From assembly GCF_900109515.1 (NCBI RefSeq), contig NZ_FOBD01000013.1:143736-207735 (forward strand): 64,000 nucleotides of DNA, read 5' to 3'. How positions within the stretch are numbered: position 1 is the first letter of the stretch; each line of letters starts with the position of its first letter. This DNA comes from Paenibacillus sp. OK003. GTDB lineage: Bacteria; Bacillota; Bacilli; Paenibacillales; Paenibacillaceae. This document shows, in pieces, positions 17,837 to 27,441 of the stretch. The position numbers were made by a program, and so were the translations under genes. A model generated the notes under the pieces. The model was given only the letters and a program-made list of their open reading frames with translations. It ran no database searches and was not told the origin of the DNA.

Positions 17837-19246
17837 TCAACTTGGCGAAGCGAACCCATTCGCATCAAAGCGAATGCCTGGCGAGAGCTGTGTCATCTGC
17901 TCCAGCAGCAGCTTGTTAGCTTCATCCACCATCGGAATGGCCTGACCCAACCCTGCCTCGTAAGGAATAACCTTCATGCTGCATTTGGCATCCTTACTAC
18001 AGCTCGCCTGAAAAACCGCTGTTTTCCACGTTTCCTCTGTCGTTGATTTCGAGAAAATAAAGTTGCCTGTACTATATGCAATCCATTTGCCTTTGTAGTA
18101 CTCTACCCCTTGCAAGACATGGGGATGCCCACCTATGACCAGATCGGCTCCGGCATCTACAAATTCATGAGACAGACGAGTCTGATCATTATTTGGAGTG
18201 CTGACCCGTTCCTCTCCCCAATGGGCAACAACGATAACCAGATCTGCCTTTTCACGGGCTTTCTGAATGGCTTTTACCGCTCCAGTAGAATCGTAAGCTT
18301 CGGCAACACCAGCCCGATTCCCTTCCGCTTTCCAGCTTGTTTCAGGTACAACCCGGCTGAATCCAAGCAGTGCAATCTTCATGCCTTTGCGTTCCAGATA
18401 TGCAGGTGCATAGGCCTCATCCCTGTTCATACCCGCCCCTGTGTGCGCAATACCATATTGCTCAAGGTAAGTTAACGTATCGACCAAGCCTTCTACACCT
18501 TGATCGAGAATATGATTGTTGGCCAGATTCACGGCATCAAATCCTGCTGAAGCCATTGCTTCGAGCGCCTTTGGCGAAGACTTGTATACATAGGTTTTGT
18601 CTGCTGCACCAGTTCCACCAAGGGTTACGGGAGTCTCAAGGTTTCCAATGGTCAAATCATCTTCCTTGAACAAGTTGCCAAGCTTTGCAAAGGGATAGTC
18701 ATAACCGTTCTTCTCCAACAATTCAGCCACTTTGCCGGAAAACTGAATATCCCCAACAAAGTTAATGGTTACATCCTTCGCCGAATGAGATGGCTGTGTC
18801 GCCCCAGTTCCGGCACCTTCGCTTCCCTTTGAGCCGGAAGAAGCGGGAGTATCCGTCGGTTTTTTCGTTCCTGTATCCGTCTTTCCATTTGCCTCGGAGC
18901 CTGTAGCATCAGGCTTTTTCTCACCCGACGTAGCGCCTGGATTCTCAGTTACCTGTTCAGCAGAATCCTCCGATTCTTCATCCGGGGTATTACTTGCCTC
19001 CGAATCCGTGTCAGGTGAATTCACCTGATCACCGCCCTGAGGGCTTTTTTCATTCACAGGTTCCTGATTCACAGCCGTTTCTGTCACCGCCGGGTCTATT
19101 TGCTGCTCCCGCATGCCTACTGCGTAATAGATGCCGACGAGTCCAATTGCAGCAATCAATACCAGATTAATGATCCAAATCCGGCGTTTTCGGGCACGTT
19201 TCACTTTTTTCTTTTGTACACTTCGTTTTGATCTTGGGGGATACAT
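17837..19246 (-). CDS. CapA-family metallophosphatase-like protein, membrane anchored
   Basis: A 469-residue protein. It has a very basic N-terminus (RSKRSVQKKKVKRARKRRI), one membrane helix at about residues 28-46, a long extracellular linker rich in Glu/Thr/Ser/Pro (about 50-155), then a PGA_cap domain (VTINFVGDIQFSGKVAELLEKNGY, IGNLETPVT, NLANNHILDQG, VVVAHWGEE, GADLVIGGHPHVLQGVE). CapA/PgsA proteins act in poly-gamma-glutamate synthesis or related envelope processes. No capB/capC lie nearby, so the role here is open. Confidence 0.9.
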   Translation of the reverse strand: MYPPRSKRSVQKKKVKRARKRRIWIINLVLIAAIGLVGIYYAVGMREQQIDPAVTETAVNQEPVNEKSPQGGDQVNSPDTDSEASNTPDEESEDSAEQVTENPGATSGEKKPDATGSEANGKTDTGTKKPTDTPASSGSKGSEGAGTGATQPSHSAKDVTINFVGDIQFSGKVAELLEKNGYDYPFAKLGNLFKEDDLTIGNLETPVTLGGTGAADKTYVYKSSPKALEAMASAGFDAVNLANNHILDQGVEGLVDTLTYLEQYGIAHTGAGMNRDEAYAPAYLERKGMKIALLGFSRVVPETSWKAEGNRAGVAEAYDSTGAVKAIQKAREKADLVIVVAHWGEERVSTPNNDQTRLSHEFVDAGADLVIGGHPHVLQGVEYYKGKWIAYSTGNFIFSKSTTEETWKTAVFQASCSKDAKCSMKVIPYEAGLGQAIPMVDEANKLLLEQMTQLSPGIRFDANGFASPS

Positions 19247-19372
19247 AGGCAGCTCCTCTTCTTCACAGCAATCCTTATCATATTATATCAGGCATATTCT
19301 GGATTTCCATCATTCCTTGGAACTGCAAATATTGAAAGAGTTCAGACCTCTCCCCTTTTCGCTTTATGGTGC

Positions 19373-19418
19373 AAAAAAGGCCGTCTCCCTGTAGAAAAAA
19401 TCTACGTTTGAGACAGCC
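19373..19418 (-). terminator. Terminator of the hem operon
   Basis: GGCCGTCTC (19379-19387) pairs with GAGACAGCC (19410-19418), with inner GTAGA / TCTAC. Six T follow on the minus strand. Confidence 0.85.
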
Positions 19419-19429
19419 AAATACGTTAA

Positions 19430-20854
19430 TTACTTTGCAGCAATCAATTGCGTAGCTTGAACTGACATTTCCTTCGCCTGTTTGATACAGTCAGGCAAGC
19501 CTACCCCTTCATAACCAGCGCCGGCAATGTATACCCCCGGCAATTTGCTGCCAAGTTGTTCGCGCAGTGCTGCAATCTGCTGCAGATGACCTACCGGATA
19601 CTGTGGCATGGATTTGCGGAGCCGAGTAATTTCCGAGAAGATCGGAACGGCCTCAACGCCCATTGTTTCACGCAAGTCCTTGAGTACCAGATCTGTTAGT
19701 GCATCATCCGGGAGTTCCACATTCTGTTCATCTCCGGAACGGCCAACGTAGCAACGAAGCAGTACTTTGTCATCCGGGCTGGTGTGCAGCCACTTGGTTG
19801 ATGTCCAAGTACATGCTGTAATATTGCGGCCTTCCTTACGCGGAACGAGGAAACCAGACCCATCAAATACATGTTCGATATCCTTTTTCTCAAAAGCCAG
19901 CACCACATTCGCGACAGATACATAGTTAATCGCATCCAGAGCCGCTGTATCCACGTGCGGTTGCAGCAGTTCAGATGCAACATACGTAGGCACGGTAATG
20001 ACTACATCATCTGCTTCAAGGCGCTCTCCGTTATCCAGTTGAATGCTATATCTGGCTGAATCTCCAGTCTGAACCTCCAGGGATTGCACGGAAGTGTTCA
20101 GCCGTTGATCCACGTCCTGCAACTCATGTACAAGCGCATGAACCAGGCTCTGCAAACCCTGACGAAAGTTCAGAAAAGCACTTTTCTTCGTTCCCGTATG
20201 AGTCTCTGCCGGTTTGCGGCCAGTCATCATTCCCCGGATCAAACTACCGTAATCCCGTTCCACTTCACCGAATTGCGGAAAGGTTGCCTGAAGACTCAAT
20301 CGCCGCATATCACCTGCATAGATGCCCGCAAGCAGTGGCTCAGTGAGGTTTTCCAGCACTTCCGCTCCAAGACGGCGTTCAATCATATAACCGAGCGATT
20401 CATCCTCCGTTGTACGGCGGGGAGGGATGACAAAATCCATTAATGCCCGCAGCTTGCCTGCCGGAGATACAAGACCACTTCTCAGAAACGGTCTTAACTC
20501 CGTCGGAATACCGAGAACGAGTCCTGCCGGCATGGGATGCAACTTGCCACGCTGCATGATGTACGTTTTTTTCGATTCCGGATTTTGACTGACCAGTTCA
20601 TGGTCCATTTCCAGCTCTTTAGCCAAATCAATCATCGCCGTTTTGCGGGCAAGGAAAGAATCCGGCCCCTTCTCAATAACGAACCCATCCCGGTGCAGCG
20701 TCTCAATCATGCCACCCATGGAAGAACTTTTCTCAACCAAGGTAATGACAGGTTCAACTCCTGCTCCCCGGTAATGCTTCCGGATATAAAATGCCGCGCT
20801 TAGGCCGGTCAGACCTCCGCCGACAACAACGACACGACGTTTATGGTCTTCCAT
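19430..20854 (-). CDS. hemY: Coproporphyrinogen/protoporphyrinogen III oxidase (HemY/CgoX)
   Basis: A 474-residue FAD enzyme. Dinucleotide-binding motif VVVVGGGLTGLSAAFY near the start and a GVGLPDCIKQAKEM FAD-binding C-terminus. In Firmicutes this enzyme oxidises coproporphyrinogen III to coproporphyrin III. It starts with an ATG that overlaps the hemH stop by one base (TAATG), so translation is coupled; an in-frame start at 20878 is inside hemH and unlikely. Last gene of the hemE-hemH-hemY operon. Confidence 0.95.
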   Translation of the reverse strand: MEDHKRRVVVVGGGLTGLSAAFYIRKHYRGAGVEPVITLVEKSSSMGGMIETLHRDGFVIEKGPDSFLARKTAMIDLAKELEMDHELVSQNPESKKTYIMQRGKLHPMPAGLVLGIPTELRPFLRSGLVSPAGKLRALMDFVIPPRRTTEDESLGYMIERRLGAEVLENLTEPLLAGIYAGDMRRLSLQATFPQFGEVERDYGSLIRGMMTGRKPAETHTGTKKSAFLNFRQGLQSLVHALVHELQDVDQRLNTSVQSLEVQTGDSARYSIQLDNGERLEADDVVITVPTYVASELLQPHVDTAALDAINYVSVANVVLAFEKKDIEHVFDGSGFLVPRKEGRNITACTWTSTKWLHTSPDDKVLLRCYVGRSGDEQNVELPDDALTDLVLKDLRETMGVEAVPIFSEITRLRKSMPQYPVGHLQQIAALREQLGSKLPGVYIAGAGYEGVGLPDCIKQAKEMSVQATQLIAAK

Positions 20855-21804
20855 TACTCTTCCGTTCCTTGCTGCCATTGGCTAATAATGACGTCACTTA
20901 ACGTTTCCATGTAAAGCGGGTCACTATTGAGAGAATCGATACGCATGAGGCGCATGTCGATCTCTTTGGCAATCGCTTTGGCTTCAATATCAAGATCATA
21001 CAGCACTTCCAGATGATCCGATACGAATCCAATTGGGGCTACAAGCACATCCTCAACCTGTTCACGAGCAAGCTCCTGAAGTGTGTCCAGAATATCAGGG
21101 CCCAGCCACGGCTCTGCCGTTCGCCCCGCACTTTGCCACGTGAACTGCCAGTTGGTAATTCCTAAACGGGAAGCAATAACTTCCGAAGTCTCCAGCAGTT
21201 GCTGCGGATATGGATCACCGATATCTACAATTCGCGCAGGCAGACTGTGTGCACTGAACAGCACTCGTACATCGCCGCGTTTGGCTCCCGCTTCTTCGAA
21301 AGCATCCAATTTGGCGCTAACACGTGTGGAGAGAGCCTGAATCAATTTGGGATGCAGGTGGTAACTCTCAATAAAGGACATCTGAATGCCTAATTCTTCC
21401 GCTTTCTCACGAGCGCGCTTGATGTAGCTTCCTACACTCATCGTGGAGAAATGAGGTGCCAGTACGATGCCTATTGCAGTCTGAATTCCATCCTTCGCCA
21501 TCTGTTCCACGCCATCCTCAATGAACGGATACGCATGCTTCAACCCTTGATAACAACGGAAGTCAACCTCATTGGAACGGTCATCCTTGTTTAACGTCTC
21601 CTGGAGGGCCTTCACCTGATTATCCGTGTTTTCTCGAAGTGGGAACACGCCCCCAACGATCGCTTCATAACGGTCGGTCAGTTCCTTCAATTGTTCCGGT
21701 TCAGGCGCACGTCCTCTCCGGATATGTGTGTAATACGCTTCAATACTTTCCATATTCTCAGGTGTGCCATACGACATCACCAGTACACCTACTGTATTAG
21801 TCAT
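20854..21804 (-). CDS. hemH: Ferrochelatase (coproporphyrin ferrochelatase)
   Basis: A 316-residue soluble chelatase that inserts ferrous iron into coproporphyrin III in Gram-positives. Blocks VLVMSYGTPENMESIEAYYTHIRRGR, ALAPHFS-like IGIVLAPHFSTMSVGSY with the iron-ligand His, LFSAHSLPARI and WQSAGRTAEPWLGPD match HemH. The ATG overlaps the end of hemE by eight bases. GGGGTG lies inside the hemE end as ribosome binding site. Confidence 0.97.
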   Translation of the reverse strand: MTNTVGVLVMSYGTPENMESIEAYYTHIRRGRAPEPEQLKELTDRYEAIVGGVFPLRENTDNQVKALQETLNKDDRSNEVDFRCYQGLKHAYPFIEDGVEQMAKDGIQTAIGIVLAPHFSTMSVGSYIKRAREKAEELGIQMSFIESYHLHPKLIQALSTRVSAKLDAFEEAGAKRGDVRVLFSAHSLPARIVDIGDPYPQQLLETSEVIASRLGITNWQFTWQSAGRTAEPWLGPDILDTLQELAREQVEDVLVAPIGFVSDHLEVLYDLDIEAKAIAKEIDMRLMRIDSLNSDPLYMETLSDVIISQWQQGTEE

Positions 21805-22861
21805 TAGTAACCGTCACCCCAGTCTTCAATGCTTCAGCGGAATATTCATGAATATACGCCGTGAGTTCTCTTAATTTATCCAAAGATGCTTCAGGAAATA
21901 GTCCGTGCCCCAGATTGAAAATATACCCCGGCTCCTTGATACCTTCGTCAATAATCAATTTGGCATGCTGCTTGATCAGATCCATCGGTGCAGTCAGCAC
22001 ATAAGGGTCCAGGTTACCTTGCACAGCAAATTTTCCGCCCAGTCGTTTACGTCCCTCGGAGATCGATACTCTCCAGTCCAGCCCAATCACATCAGCTTGC
22101 AGATCATGCAGGGTTGGCAGCAATTCACCAGAAGCCACACCAGGGAAATAAATTTTAGGTACATTCAAATCCGATAATTCGGTAAAGATACGAGTAATCG
22201 TCGGCAACACATACGTTCTAAAGTCGTTTGGCGAAAGTGCGCCCACCCAGCTGTCAAACAGTTGGAATGCTTTACCGCCGTTCGCAATGTGTGCACGGAC
22301 ATATGTAATCACCATATCGCCCAGTTTTTGCATCAATTTATGCCACACTTCAGGTTCACTGTACATCATCGTTTTGGTCCGTATGTACCCTTTGGAAGGT
22401 CGGCCTTCAATCAAATAGCTGGCAATAGTAAACGGTGCACCGGCAAATGTAATCAAGGGTACATCCAGTTCCTTGTCCAGAATGCGAATCGTCTCCAGAA
22501 TATGAGACAGATCTCCTTCCACATCAATAGGACGCAAACGATCCACATCTGCCGCCGTGCGGATTGGATTGTCTATAACAGGTCCAATATTTTTAACAAT
22601 ATCAAAATCTATACCGAGGGAAGCAACCGGATTCATAATATCGGAATACAAAATAGCCGCATCCACACCGAGTTTACGTACCGGCATGAGTGTAACTTCA
22701 GCTGCTAGCTCAGGTTGACGGCAAATTTCGAGCAAAGAATACTTTTCTTTAATCTTGCGATATTCGGGATCATAACGCCCAGCCTGACGCATGTACCACA
22801 CGGGAACACGGTCTACCTGCTGTTTGAAGCTGGCCTGAATCAGACGATCATTATAGCTCAT
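21797..22861 (-). CDS. hemE: Uroporphyrinogen decarboxylase
   Basis: A 354-residue enzyme that converts uroporphyrinogen III to coproporphyrinogen III. Signatures: PVWYMRQAGRYDPEYR near the N-terminus, AILYSDIMNPVASLG, ITFAGAPFTIASYLIEG and NLGHGLFPEA. Start at 22861, eight bases after GGAGG; an in-frame TTG at 22876 overlaps the ribosome binding site itself. First gene of the overlapping hemE-hemH-hemY operon, an order conserved in Bacillales. Confidence 0.97.
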   Translation of the reverse strand: MSYNDRLIQASFKQQVDRVPVWYMRQAGRYDPEYRKIKEKYSLLEICRQPELAAEVTLMPVRKLGVDAAILYSDIMNPVASLGIDFDIVKNIGPVIDNPIRTAADVDRLRPIDVEGDLSHILETIRILDKELDVPLITFAGAPFTIASYLIEGRPSKGYIRTKTMMYSEPEVWHKLMQKLGDMVITYVRAHIANGGKAFQLFDSWVGALSPNDFRTYVLPTITRIFTELSDLNVPKIYFPGVASGELLPTLHDLQADVIGLDWRVSISEGRKRLGGKFAVQGNLDPYVLTAPMDLIKQHAKLIIDEGIKEPGYIFNLGHGLFPEASLDKLRELTAYIHEYSAEALKTGVTVTND

Positions 22862-22997
22862 GTAAGAAGCCTCCAATAGTTTTTGGACTCATAAATAACA
22901 TTATGCCCTTTTTAAAGAGCGGTAACAACCACGTGTCGATCTGTTCCGATGACAATACTATGACATTCCTTACATCCCCTCATCCATATGAAAATTA

Positions 22998-23006
22998 TGT
23001 TATAAT
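22998..23006 (+). promoter_or_regulatory. Extended -10 promoter element of the MFS gene
   Basis: TGTTATAAT fits the extended -10 consensus TGnTATAAT. No good -35 is seen. It lies about 60 bases upstream of the chosen TTG start at 23066. Confidence 0.55.
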
Positions 23007-23065
23007 GAAAAAATCGTTTTTTTTTGAAACGTTGCAGAAACGATCTGAAAGGAAGTGAAAGCACT

Positions 23066-24277
23066 TTGAAAACGTGGAAAGTAAACCTCATTGTGCTTTG
23101 GTTTGGACAATTTCTGGTCAACTCGGGCATGACCATGATTACCCCGTTTTTGTCCCTTTATCTCGCCAAGGATCTTGGCGTGGTTGGTGAGCATGAGATT
23201 GGCATATGGGCGGGATTTATATTTGCTGCCAACTTCCTCACCTCATTTTTGTTCCAGCCCTTGTGGGGCAAATTGTCTGACAAGTACGGACGGAAAATTA
23301 TGTTGCTGCGTTCCGGCTTCGGGATGGCGATTGTTATTGCCTTGATGGGTTTTGCACAGAACCCGTGGCAGCTCCTTTTATTACGACTGCTCAACGGTAC
23401 GATCTCCGGCTTCAACCCGGCAGCAGTTGCATTGATCTCGGGTACAACGCCGAAGGATCGCATGGGTTTTGCCATGGGCATCAGCCAATCCGGCCAAGTG
23501 GCCGGTACGATTCTAGGTCCGCTGATCGGCGGTTTGCTTGCTGATGCAGTGGGCTTCCGCCCTATCTTCTATATTACTGGCGGACTGATCTTTGCGGCTT
23601 CCATGCTCGCCATGTTCCTGGTCAGAGAGAAGTTTGACCGCAAGGAAGCGGCCAAACTGCCGGAACAATCCGTATTGTCCGGTCTGAAGGAATTGAACAA
23701 GTCTCCCCAGTTACCTGCGCTATTCGCTGTAACATTCCTATTGCAATTTGCCATGATTAGCCCGATGTCACTCTTGCCGCTGTATGTACAGAAGTTACAA
23801 GGTTCGGATGTCAACGTCGCCTTCTGGGCAGGGCTTGTCGGCGCAGTCACGGGACTATCCAACATGGCCATGTCCCCGATTCTCGGGAAACTCAGTGACA
23901 GGGTAGGTTCACACAAGGTACTTACGTTCTCTCTTATAGGAACAGGGCTCATGCTTATACCTCAAGCTTTCGTGCAGACGGTATGGCAGCTCATCCTCGT
24001 CCGTTTCATGATGGGTGTGTTCATGGGTGGCCTGCTTCCAAGTGTCAACGCGCTCATTCGCTCCTATACGCCAGATAGCATGATTAGCCGGGCGTTCAGC
24101 TTTAACACGAGCACACTCGCATTGGGTAACATGCTTGGAGCCGTAATCGGCGGCTTTATGGCCGGGTTCATTGGCATCGAAGGACTGTTCATCGTCTCTG
24201 GTGGGCTGCTGCTGCTCAACATGGTGTGGGTAAGACTCAAGCTGTACAAAAAGCCCCCTCTGATCAGAGAATCCTGA
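23066..24277 (+). CDS. MFS multidrug-type efflux transporter
   Basis: A 403-residue protein with twelve predicted helices, opening MKTWKVNLIVLWFGQFLVNSGMTMITPFLSLYLA, with motif A GKLSDKYGRKIML between helices 2 and 3 and motif C-like GPLIGGLLADAVG in helix 5 (antiporter signature). It belongs to the DHA1-type drug exporters. I chose the TTG at 23066, which follows AAAGGAAGTG; an upstream TTG at 23024 has no ribosome binding site. It is divergent from hemE. Confidence 0.88.
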   Translation: MKTWKVNLIVLWFGQFLVNSGMTMITPFLSLYLAKDLGVVGEHEIGIWAGFIFAANFLTSFLFQPLWGKLSDKYGRKIMLLRSGFGMAIVIALMGFAQNPWQLLLLRLLNGTISGFNPAAVALISGTTPKDRMGFAMGISQSGQVAGTILGPLIGGLLADAVGFRPIFYITGGLIFAASMLAMFLVREKFDRKEAAKLPEQSVLSGLKELNKSPQLPALFAVTFLLQFAMISPMSLLPLYVQKLQGSDVNVAFWAGLVGAVTGLSNMAMSPILGKLSDRVGSHKVLTFSLIGTGLMLIPQAFVQTVWQLILVRFMMGVFMGGLLPSVNALIRSYTPDSMISRAFSFNTSTLALGNMLGAVIGGFMAGFIGIEGLFIVSGGLLLLNMVWVRLKLYKKPPLIRES

Positions 24278-24307
24278 CGCTTGGATTCACATCATATTTG
24301 TTCTTAT

Positions 24308-24353
24308 AAAAAGCCGCTTTCAGCGCCTACTATTAGGCATGAAAGCGGCTTTT
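24308..24353. terminator. Strong bidirectional terminator
   Basis: AAAAGCCGCTTTCA pairs with TGAAAGCGGCTTTT, with an inner GCCTA/TAGGC stem. Shared by the convergent MFS and P450 genes. Confidence 0.9.
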
Positions 24354-24396
24354 GGCATTCATTTGCTCAAACCTTATTTATTCAATTAGTCATTGG

Positions 24397-25593
24397 TCAG
24401 ATGCTTGTGAATTGAATCGGGTATTCTTTAACGCCAAATACAAAAGCACTTTGAATCGGCTGCAGAACCGTTTCCGGCACAAGCTGAATGTCTTCCATTT
24501 GCCGAAGCATCGTCTGAAGTACAACCCTCGCCTCCAGTCGTGCAAGCGGCGCACCGAGACAGAAATGAATACCAAATCCAAAACCCATATGTCTGTTCGG
24601 CTTGCGGTCAGGCACAAACTTCTCTGCTTGATCGAATTGAGCGCTATCCCGGTTGGCCGATCCTACCCAGGATATCACCTGTTCCCCTGCCTGAATCGTT
24701 TGTCCGTTCAATTCTACGTTTTCTTTGGCAATACGCCCAATAGCCACAATTGGCGGATAATAACGCAACGTTTCTTCTACCGCAGTCGGGATAAGTTCAG
24801 GGTGCTCTCGCAGCTGCTGCTGAAGCTCAGGCTGCTCTGACAGAATACGAACAGCATTGGTAATCAGATTCGTTGTGGTTTCATTGCCCGCAGCAAGTAA
24901 CAAGATGCAAAATCCGACCACTTCCTCTGCGGTCAGCTTCTCCCCTTCAATCTCCGCAGCAAGCAGCAAAGAGATCAGATCATCCTCTGGTCGCTGACGT
25001 CTTTCTTCCATTATGGCCGTGAAGTAGCTCGCCAGCTCCTGCTGGTTCCGTTTCTTTTCTTCCATCAATTCCTGGAAAGCTTCATCACTGTCATCTCGCG
25101 CACCCTTCACGAGTGCATCAGACCAGTCTTTGAACTTCTGGCGATCTGTGGAAGGGACTCCAATCAATTCGGCAATCACGATAACCGGAAGTGGAGTAGC
25201 AAGATCATCGATAAGACGCATACGACCTTCTGGAACATGCGGCGTCAATAACTCATCAGCGATTTCCTGAATACGCGGAGCTAACGCTTCGATCGCTCTA
25301 GGTGTGAACGCCTGATTAACCAGATCCCGCAGTTGTTTGTGCTTCGGTGGATCGGTAGTAAGCATGCTGGCGTTCGCGCGATCACGTTCAGAAGAGAACA
25401 GTTTAGGATTTTTCAACACATATTGCACATCTTCATAACGGAAAACATCCCAGCATTCTCGATGGTTGTCATAGCGGACTGGAGTATTGTCACGAAATTC
25501 AGCATACACCTGGAAGGGAAATAATTGCTGCTCCACCCCTTCCAGCTCTCGGATCGGAATGTAATTGGCATACTTTCTGGGTGCTCGGTTCAT
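24397..25593 (-). CDS. Cytochrome P450
   Basis: A 398-residue soluble bacterial P450. The I-helix oxygen-binding motif is LLAAGNETT, the K-helix ExxR is VEETLRY, and the haem-binding loop is FGFGIHFCLGAPLARLE with the axial Cys. It resembles the CYP107/CYP109 groups of Bacillales, which hydroxylate lipids or secondary metabolites. No ferredoxin or reductase gene is adjacent. GGAGG lies upstream of the ATG at 25593; the in-frame ATG at 25611 precedes that site. Confidence 0.95.
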   Translation of the reverse strand: MNRAPRKYANYIPIRELEGVEQQLFPFQVYAEFRDNTPVRYDNHRECWDVFRYEDVQYVLKNPKLFSSERDRANASMLTTDPPKHKQLRDLVNQAFTPRAIEALAPRIQEIADELLTPHVPEGRMRLIDDLATPLPVIVIAELIGVPSTDRQKFKDWSDALVKGARDDSDEAFQELMEEKKRNQQELASYFTAIMEERRQRPEDDLISLLLAAEIEGEKLTAEEVVGFCILLLAAGNETTTNLITNAVRILSEQPELQQQLREHPELIPTAVEETLRYYPPIVAIGRIAKENVELNGQTIQAGEQVISWVGSANRDSAQFDQAEKFVPDRKPNRHMGFGFGIHFCLGAPLARLEARVVLQTMLRQMEDIQLVPETVLQPIQSAFVFGVKEYPIQFTSI

Positions 25594-26099
25594 CGTTTCT
25601 CCTCCAATCATTAATATATATTTATTTACATATCGAAATCACCATATATTATAGACTCAACGCTGCTGGCATACAAATATTTGGCAATAATTGAGCCTCA
25701 TTTCCTAGAACGTATTACAAAAATCGTCAAGACTTGCTAATTAATACCCCAGCTATTCGTCTTGGATAAGAACACTTCTGCTATGGACGATCCTGCAACA
25801 CTTTCCCCAATTTTTTTCTATACCCTATCAGGTCAAAAGTCTCATATGTAATAAAATATGACACAAAAATTTCTTTAGTATGATTTCACACTCCTTATTC
25901 TCTTTTTCACCTTCTCATATTTATCCATAAAACCTTATAAACACACTTTATACTCTAAATATCTATCAATGTAACCGATTACTCTATCTATATTTACAAT
26001 TGTCATATTATTTAACATGAAATACAATCAATTTGAACTTATATACATACCACCCTCAACAAACATCACACGAAACTAACCTGAAGGAGAGTGCTTTTC
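25594..26099. other. AT-rich intergenic region, 506 bases
   Basis: Very AT-rich stretch between the divergent P450 and asparaginase genes. I see no coding frame and no strong hairpin. It contains the asparaginase promoter at 26000-26028. The size suggests room for regulatory sites for both genes, but no further motif was recognised. Confidence 0.6.
26000..26028 (+). promoter_or_regulatory. Sigma-A type promoter of the asparaginase gene
   Basis: TTGTCA (26000-26005), a 17-base spacer, then TACAAT (26023-26028). The transcript would start near 26035, leaving a leader of about 65 bases before the ATG at 26100. Confidence 0.7.
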
Positions 26100-27311
26100 A
26101 TGAAAAAAACTTCAAATCTTCGTCCTTGGGCTGTATGGAGCACAGCTGCTTTGACAGCTCTAACCATTTCCCTGTCCCCAATCGGAACCTATGCGGCTCA
26201 GGCGGCTACGGTAGAAGTGAGCGGTACAACCAGTGCAGTTCAGACCGCATCATCCACTCCAGCTCGCAATACGACCATCCCTGCTCTATCGGATTCGTTC
26301 AAACAATCCGCTCTGCCTAATGTTCTGGTCATTGGAACGGGTGGTACGATTGCGGGTCAATCCGAGGATGCAACCAGCTTCCAGAACTATAAAGCTGGCA
26401 CACTCCCGATTGGAGAAATGGTCGACGCCTTACCGGACAAACAGAAGATTGCAGATGTTAGCACACTCCAATTCGGAAATTCAGGTTCAGGTTCTTATAC
26501 CATGGCTGATCTCTATGACTTATCTAAGACGGTAGACAAGGCTCTGGCCCAGTATGACAGTGTTGTGGTTACCACTGGTACAGATACCATGGAGGAAATC
26601 GCCTACTTCCTCGACATGACCGTACAAAGTGATAAACCCGTCGTCATCACAGGGTCCATGCGCCCTTGGACCGTTATCGGCTCAGATGCACAAGCGAATC
26701 TGTACAACGCCATCAAGCTCGCAGGCAGCGGGCGCACCACTTCATTTGGAACCGTGCTGATGTTGAACGATACCATTCAATTGGCACGGGGCGTGACCAA
26801 AACGAATGATTATCGAACAGACACGTTTGAAACCCCGATGCTTGGTGCAGTCGGTTATATTGATGAAGAAAACATTCGAATTTACCGTGCCCCTGCACGT
26901 GCCTTGAAGCCTGAAGGTACATTGAAACCGGCCTTTGACCTGAGCAAAATCACGAAGGCAGATCTCGCCAAGGTGGAAATTGCGATTTCCTATCAGGAAG
27001 CTGGCGGCGAAGCCATTGAAGGATTTGTGAAGGGCGGCGCCAAGGGAATCGTAACGTCCGGTACCGGAGCAGGCGGTATCTCCAAAGCAATGGGACAAGC
27101 ACGTACCAAAGCGGTGGAGGATGGCGTAATCTTCGTAACGACCACTCGGACAGGTTCAGGCAGTGTATATGGCGGAGGGAAAGGCGTTATCGCCGGTGAC
27201 AACCTCAGTCCTCAGCAAGCACGCATTTTGTTGATGCTCGGGCTGTCCTTCAGCGATGATTTTGACACGATCAAAAAATGGTTCGAGACTTACGGAACGC
27301 CGGAAGTTTAA
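26100..27311 (+). CDS. Type II (secreted) L-asparaginase
   Basis: A 403-residue protein. It has a signal peptide (MKKTSNLRPW, hydrophobic core, AQAA cleavage region), a Ser/Thr linker, then the asparaginase fold: VLVIGTGGTIAGQ with the catalytic Thr, VVVTTGTDTMEEIAYFLDMTV with the second Thr-Asp pair and the KPVVITGSMRP block. It hydrolyses extracellular asparagine to aspartate and ammonia. The ATG at 26100 follows AAGGAG; the GTG at 26091 is inside that spacing. Monocistronic, with promoter and terminator visible. Confidence 0.95.
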   Translation: MKKTSNLRPWAVWSTAALTALTISLSPIGTYAAQAATVEVSGTTSAVQTASSTPARNTTIPALSDSFKQSALPNVLVIGTGGTIAGQSEDATSFQNYKAGTLPIGEMVDALPDKQKIADVSTLQFGNSGSGSYTMADLYDLSKTVDKALAQYDSVVVTTGTDTMEEIAYFLDMTVQSDKPVVITGSMRPWTVIGSDAQANLYNAIKLAGSGRTTSFGTVLMLNDTIQLARGVTKTNDYRTDTFETPMLGAVGYIDEENIRIYRAPARALKPEGTLKPAFDLSKITKADLAKVEIAISYQEAGGEAIEGFVKGGAKGIVTSGTGAGGISKAMGQARTKAVEDGVIFVTTTRTGSGSVYGGGKGVIAGDNLSPQQARILLMLGLSFSDDFDTIKKWFETYGTPEV

Positions 27312-27341
27312 TAAGGCTCTCATCACTTCACTCCAATAAGC

Positions 27342-27394
27342 AGAAAGAGACGATCATACTCTGAGATTCAGGAGTGTTATCGTCTCTTTCTTTT
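27342..27394. terminator. Bidirectional terminator
   Basis: AGAAAGAGACGAT (27342-27354) pairs with ATCGTCTCTTTCT (27379-27391), then TTT. Between the convergent asparaginase and O-methyltransferase genes. Confidence 0.9.
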
Positions 27395-27441
27395 CGAATT
27401 GAATGCGCATTCCATCCGTTTTAACGGATCTGCATCTTTTC

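Noticed and set aside
22960..23006. Standard -35/-10 promoter for the MFS gene
   Set aside because: No -35 at the right distance; only an extended -10 is supported.
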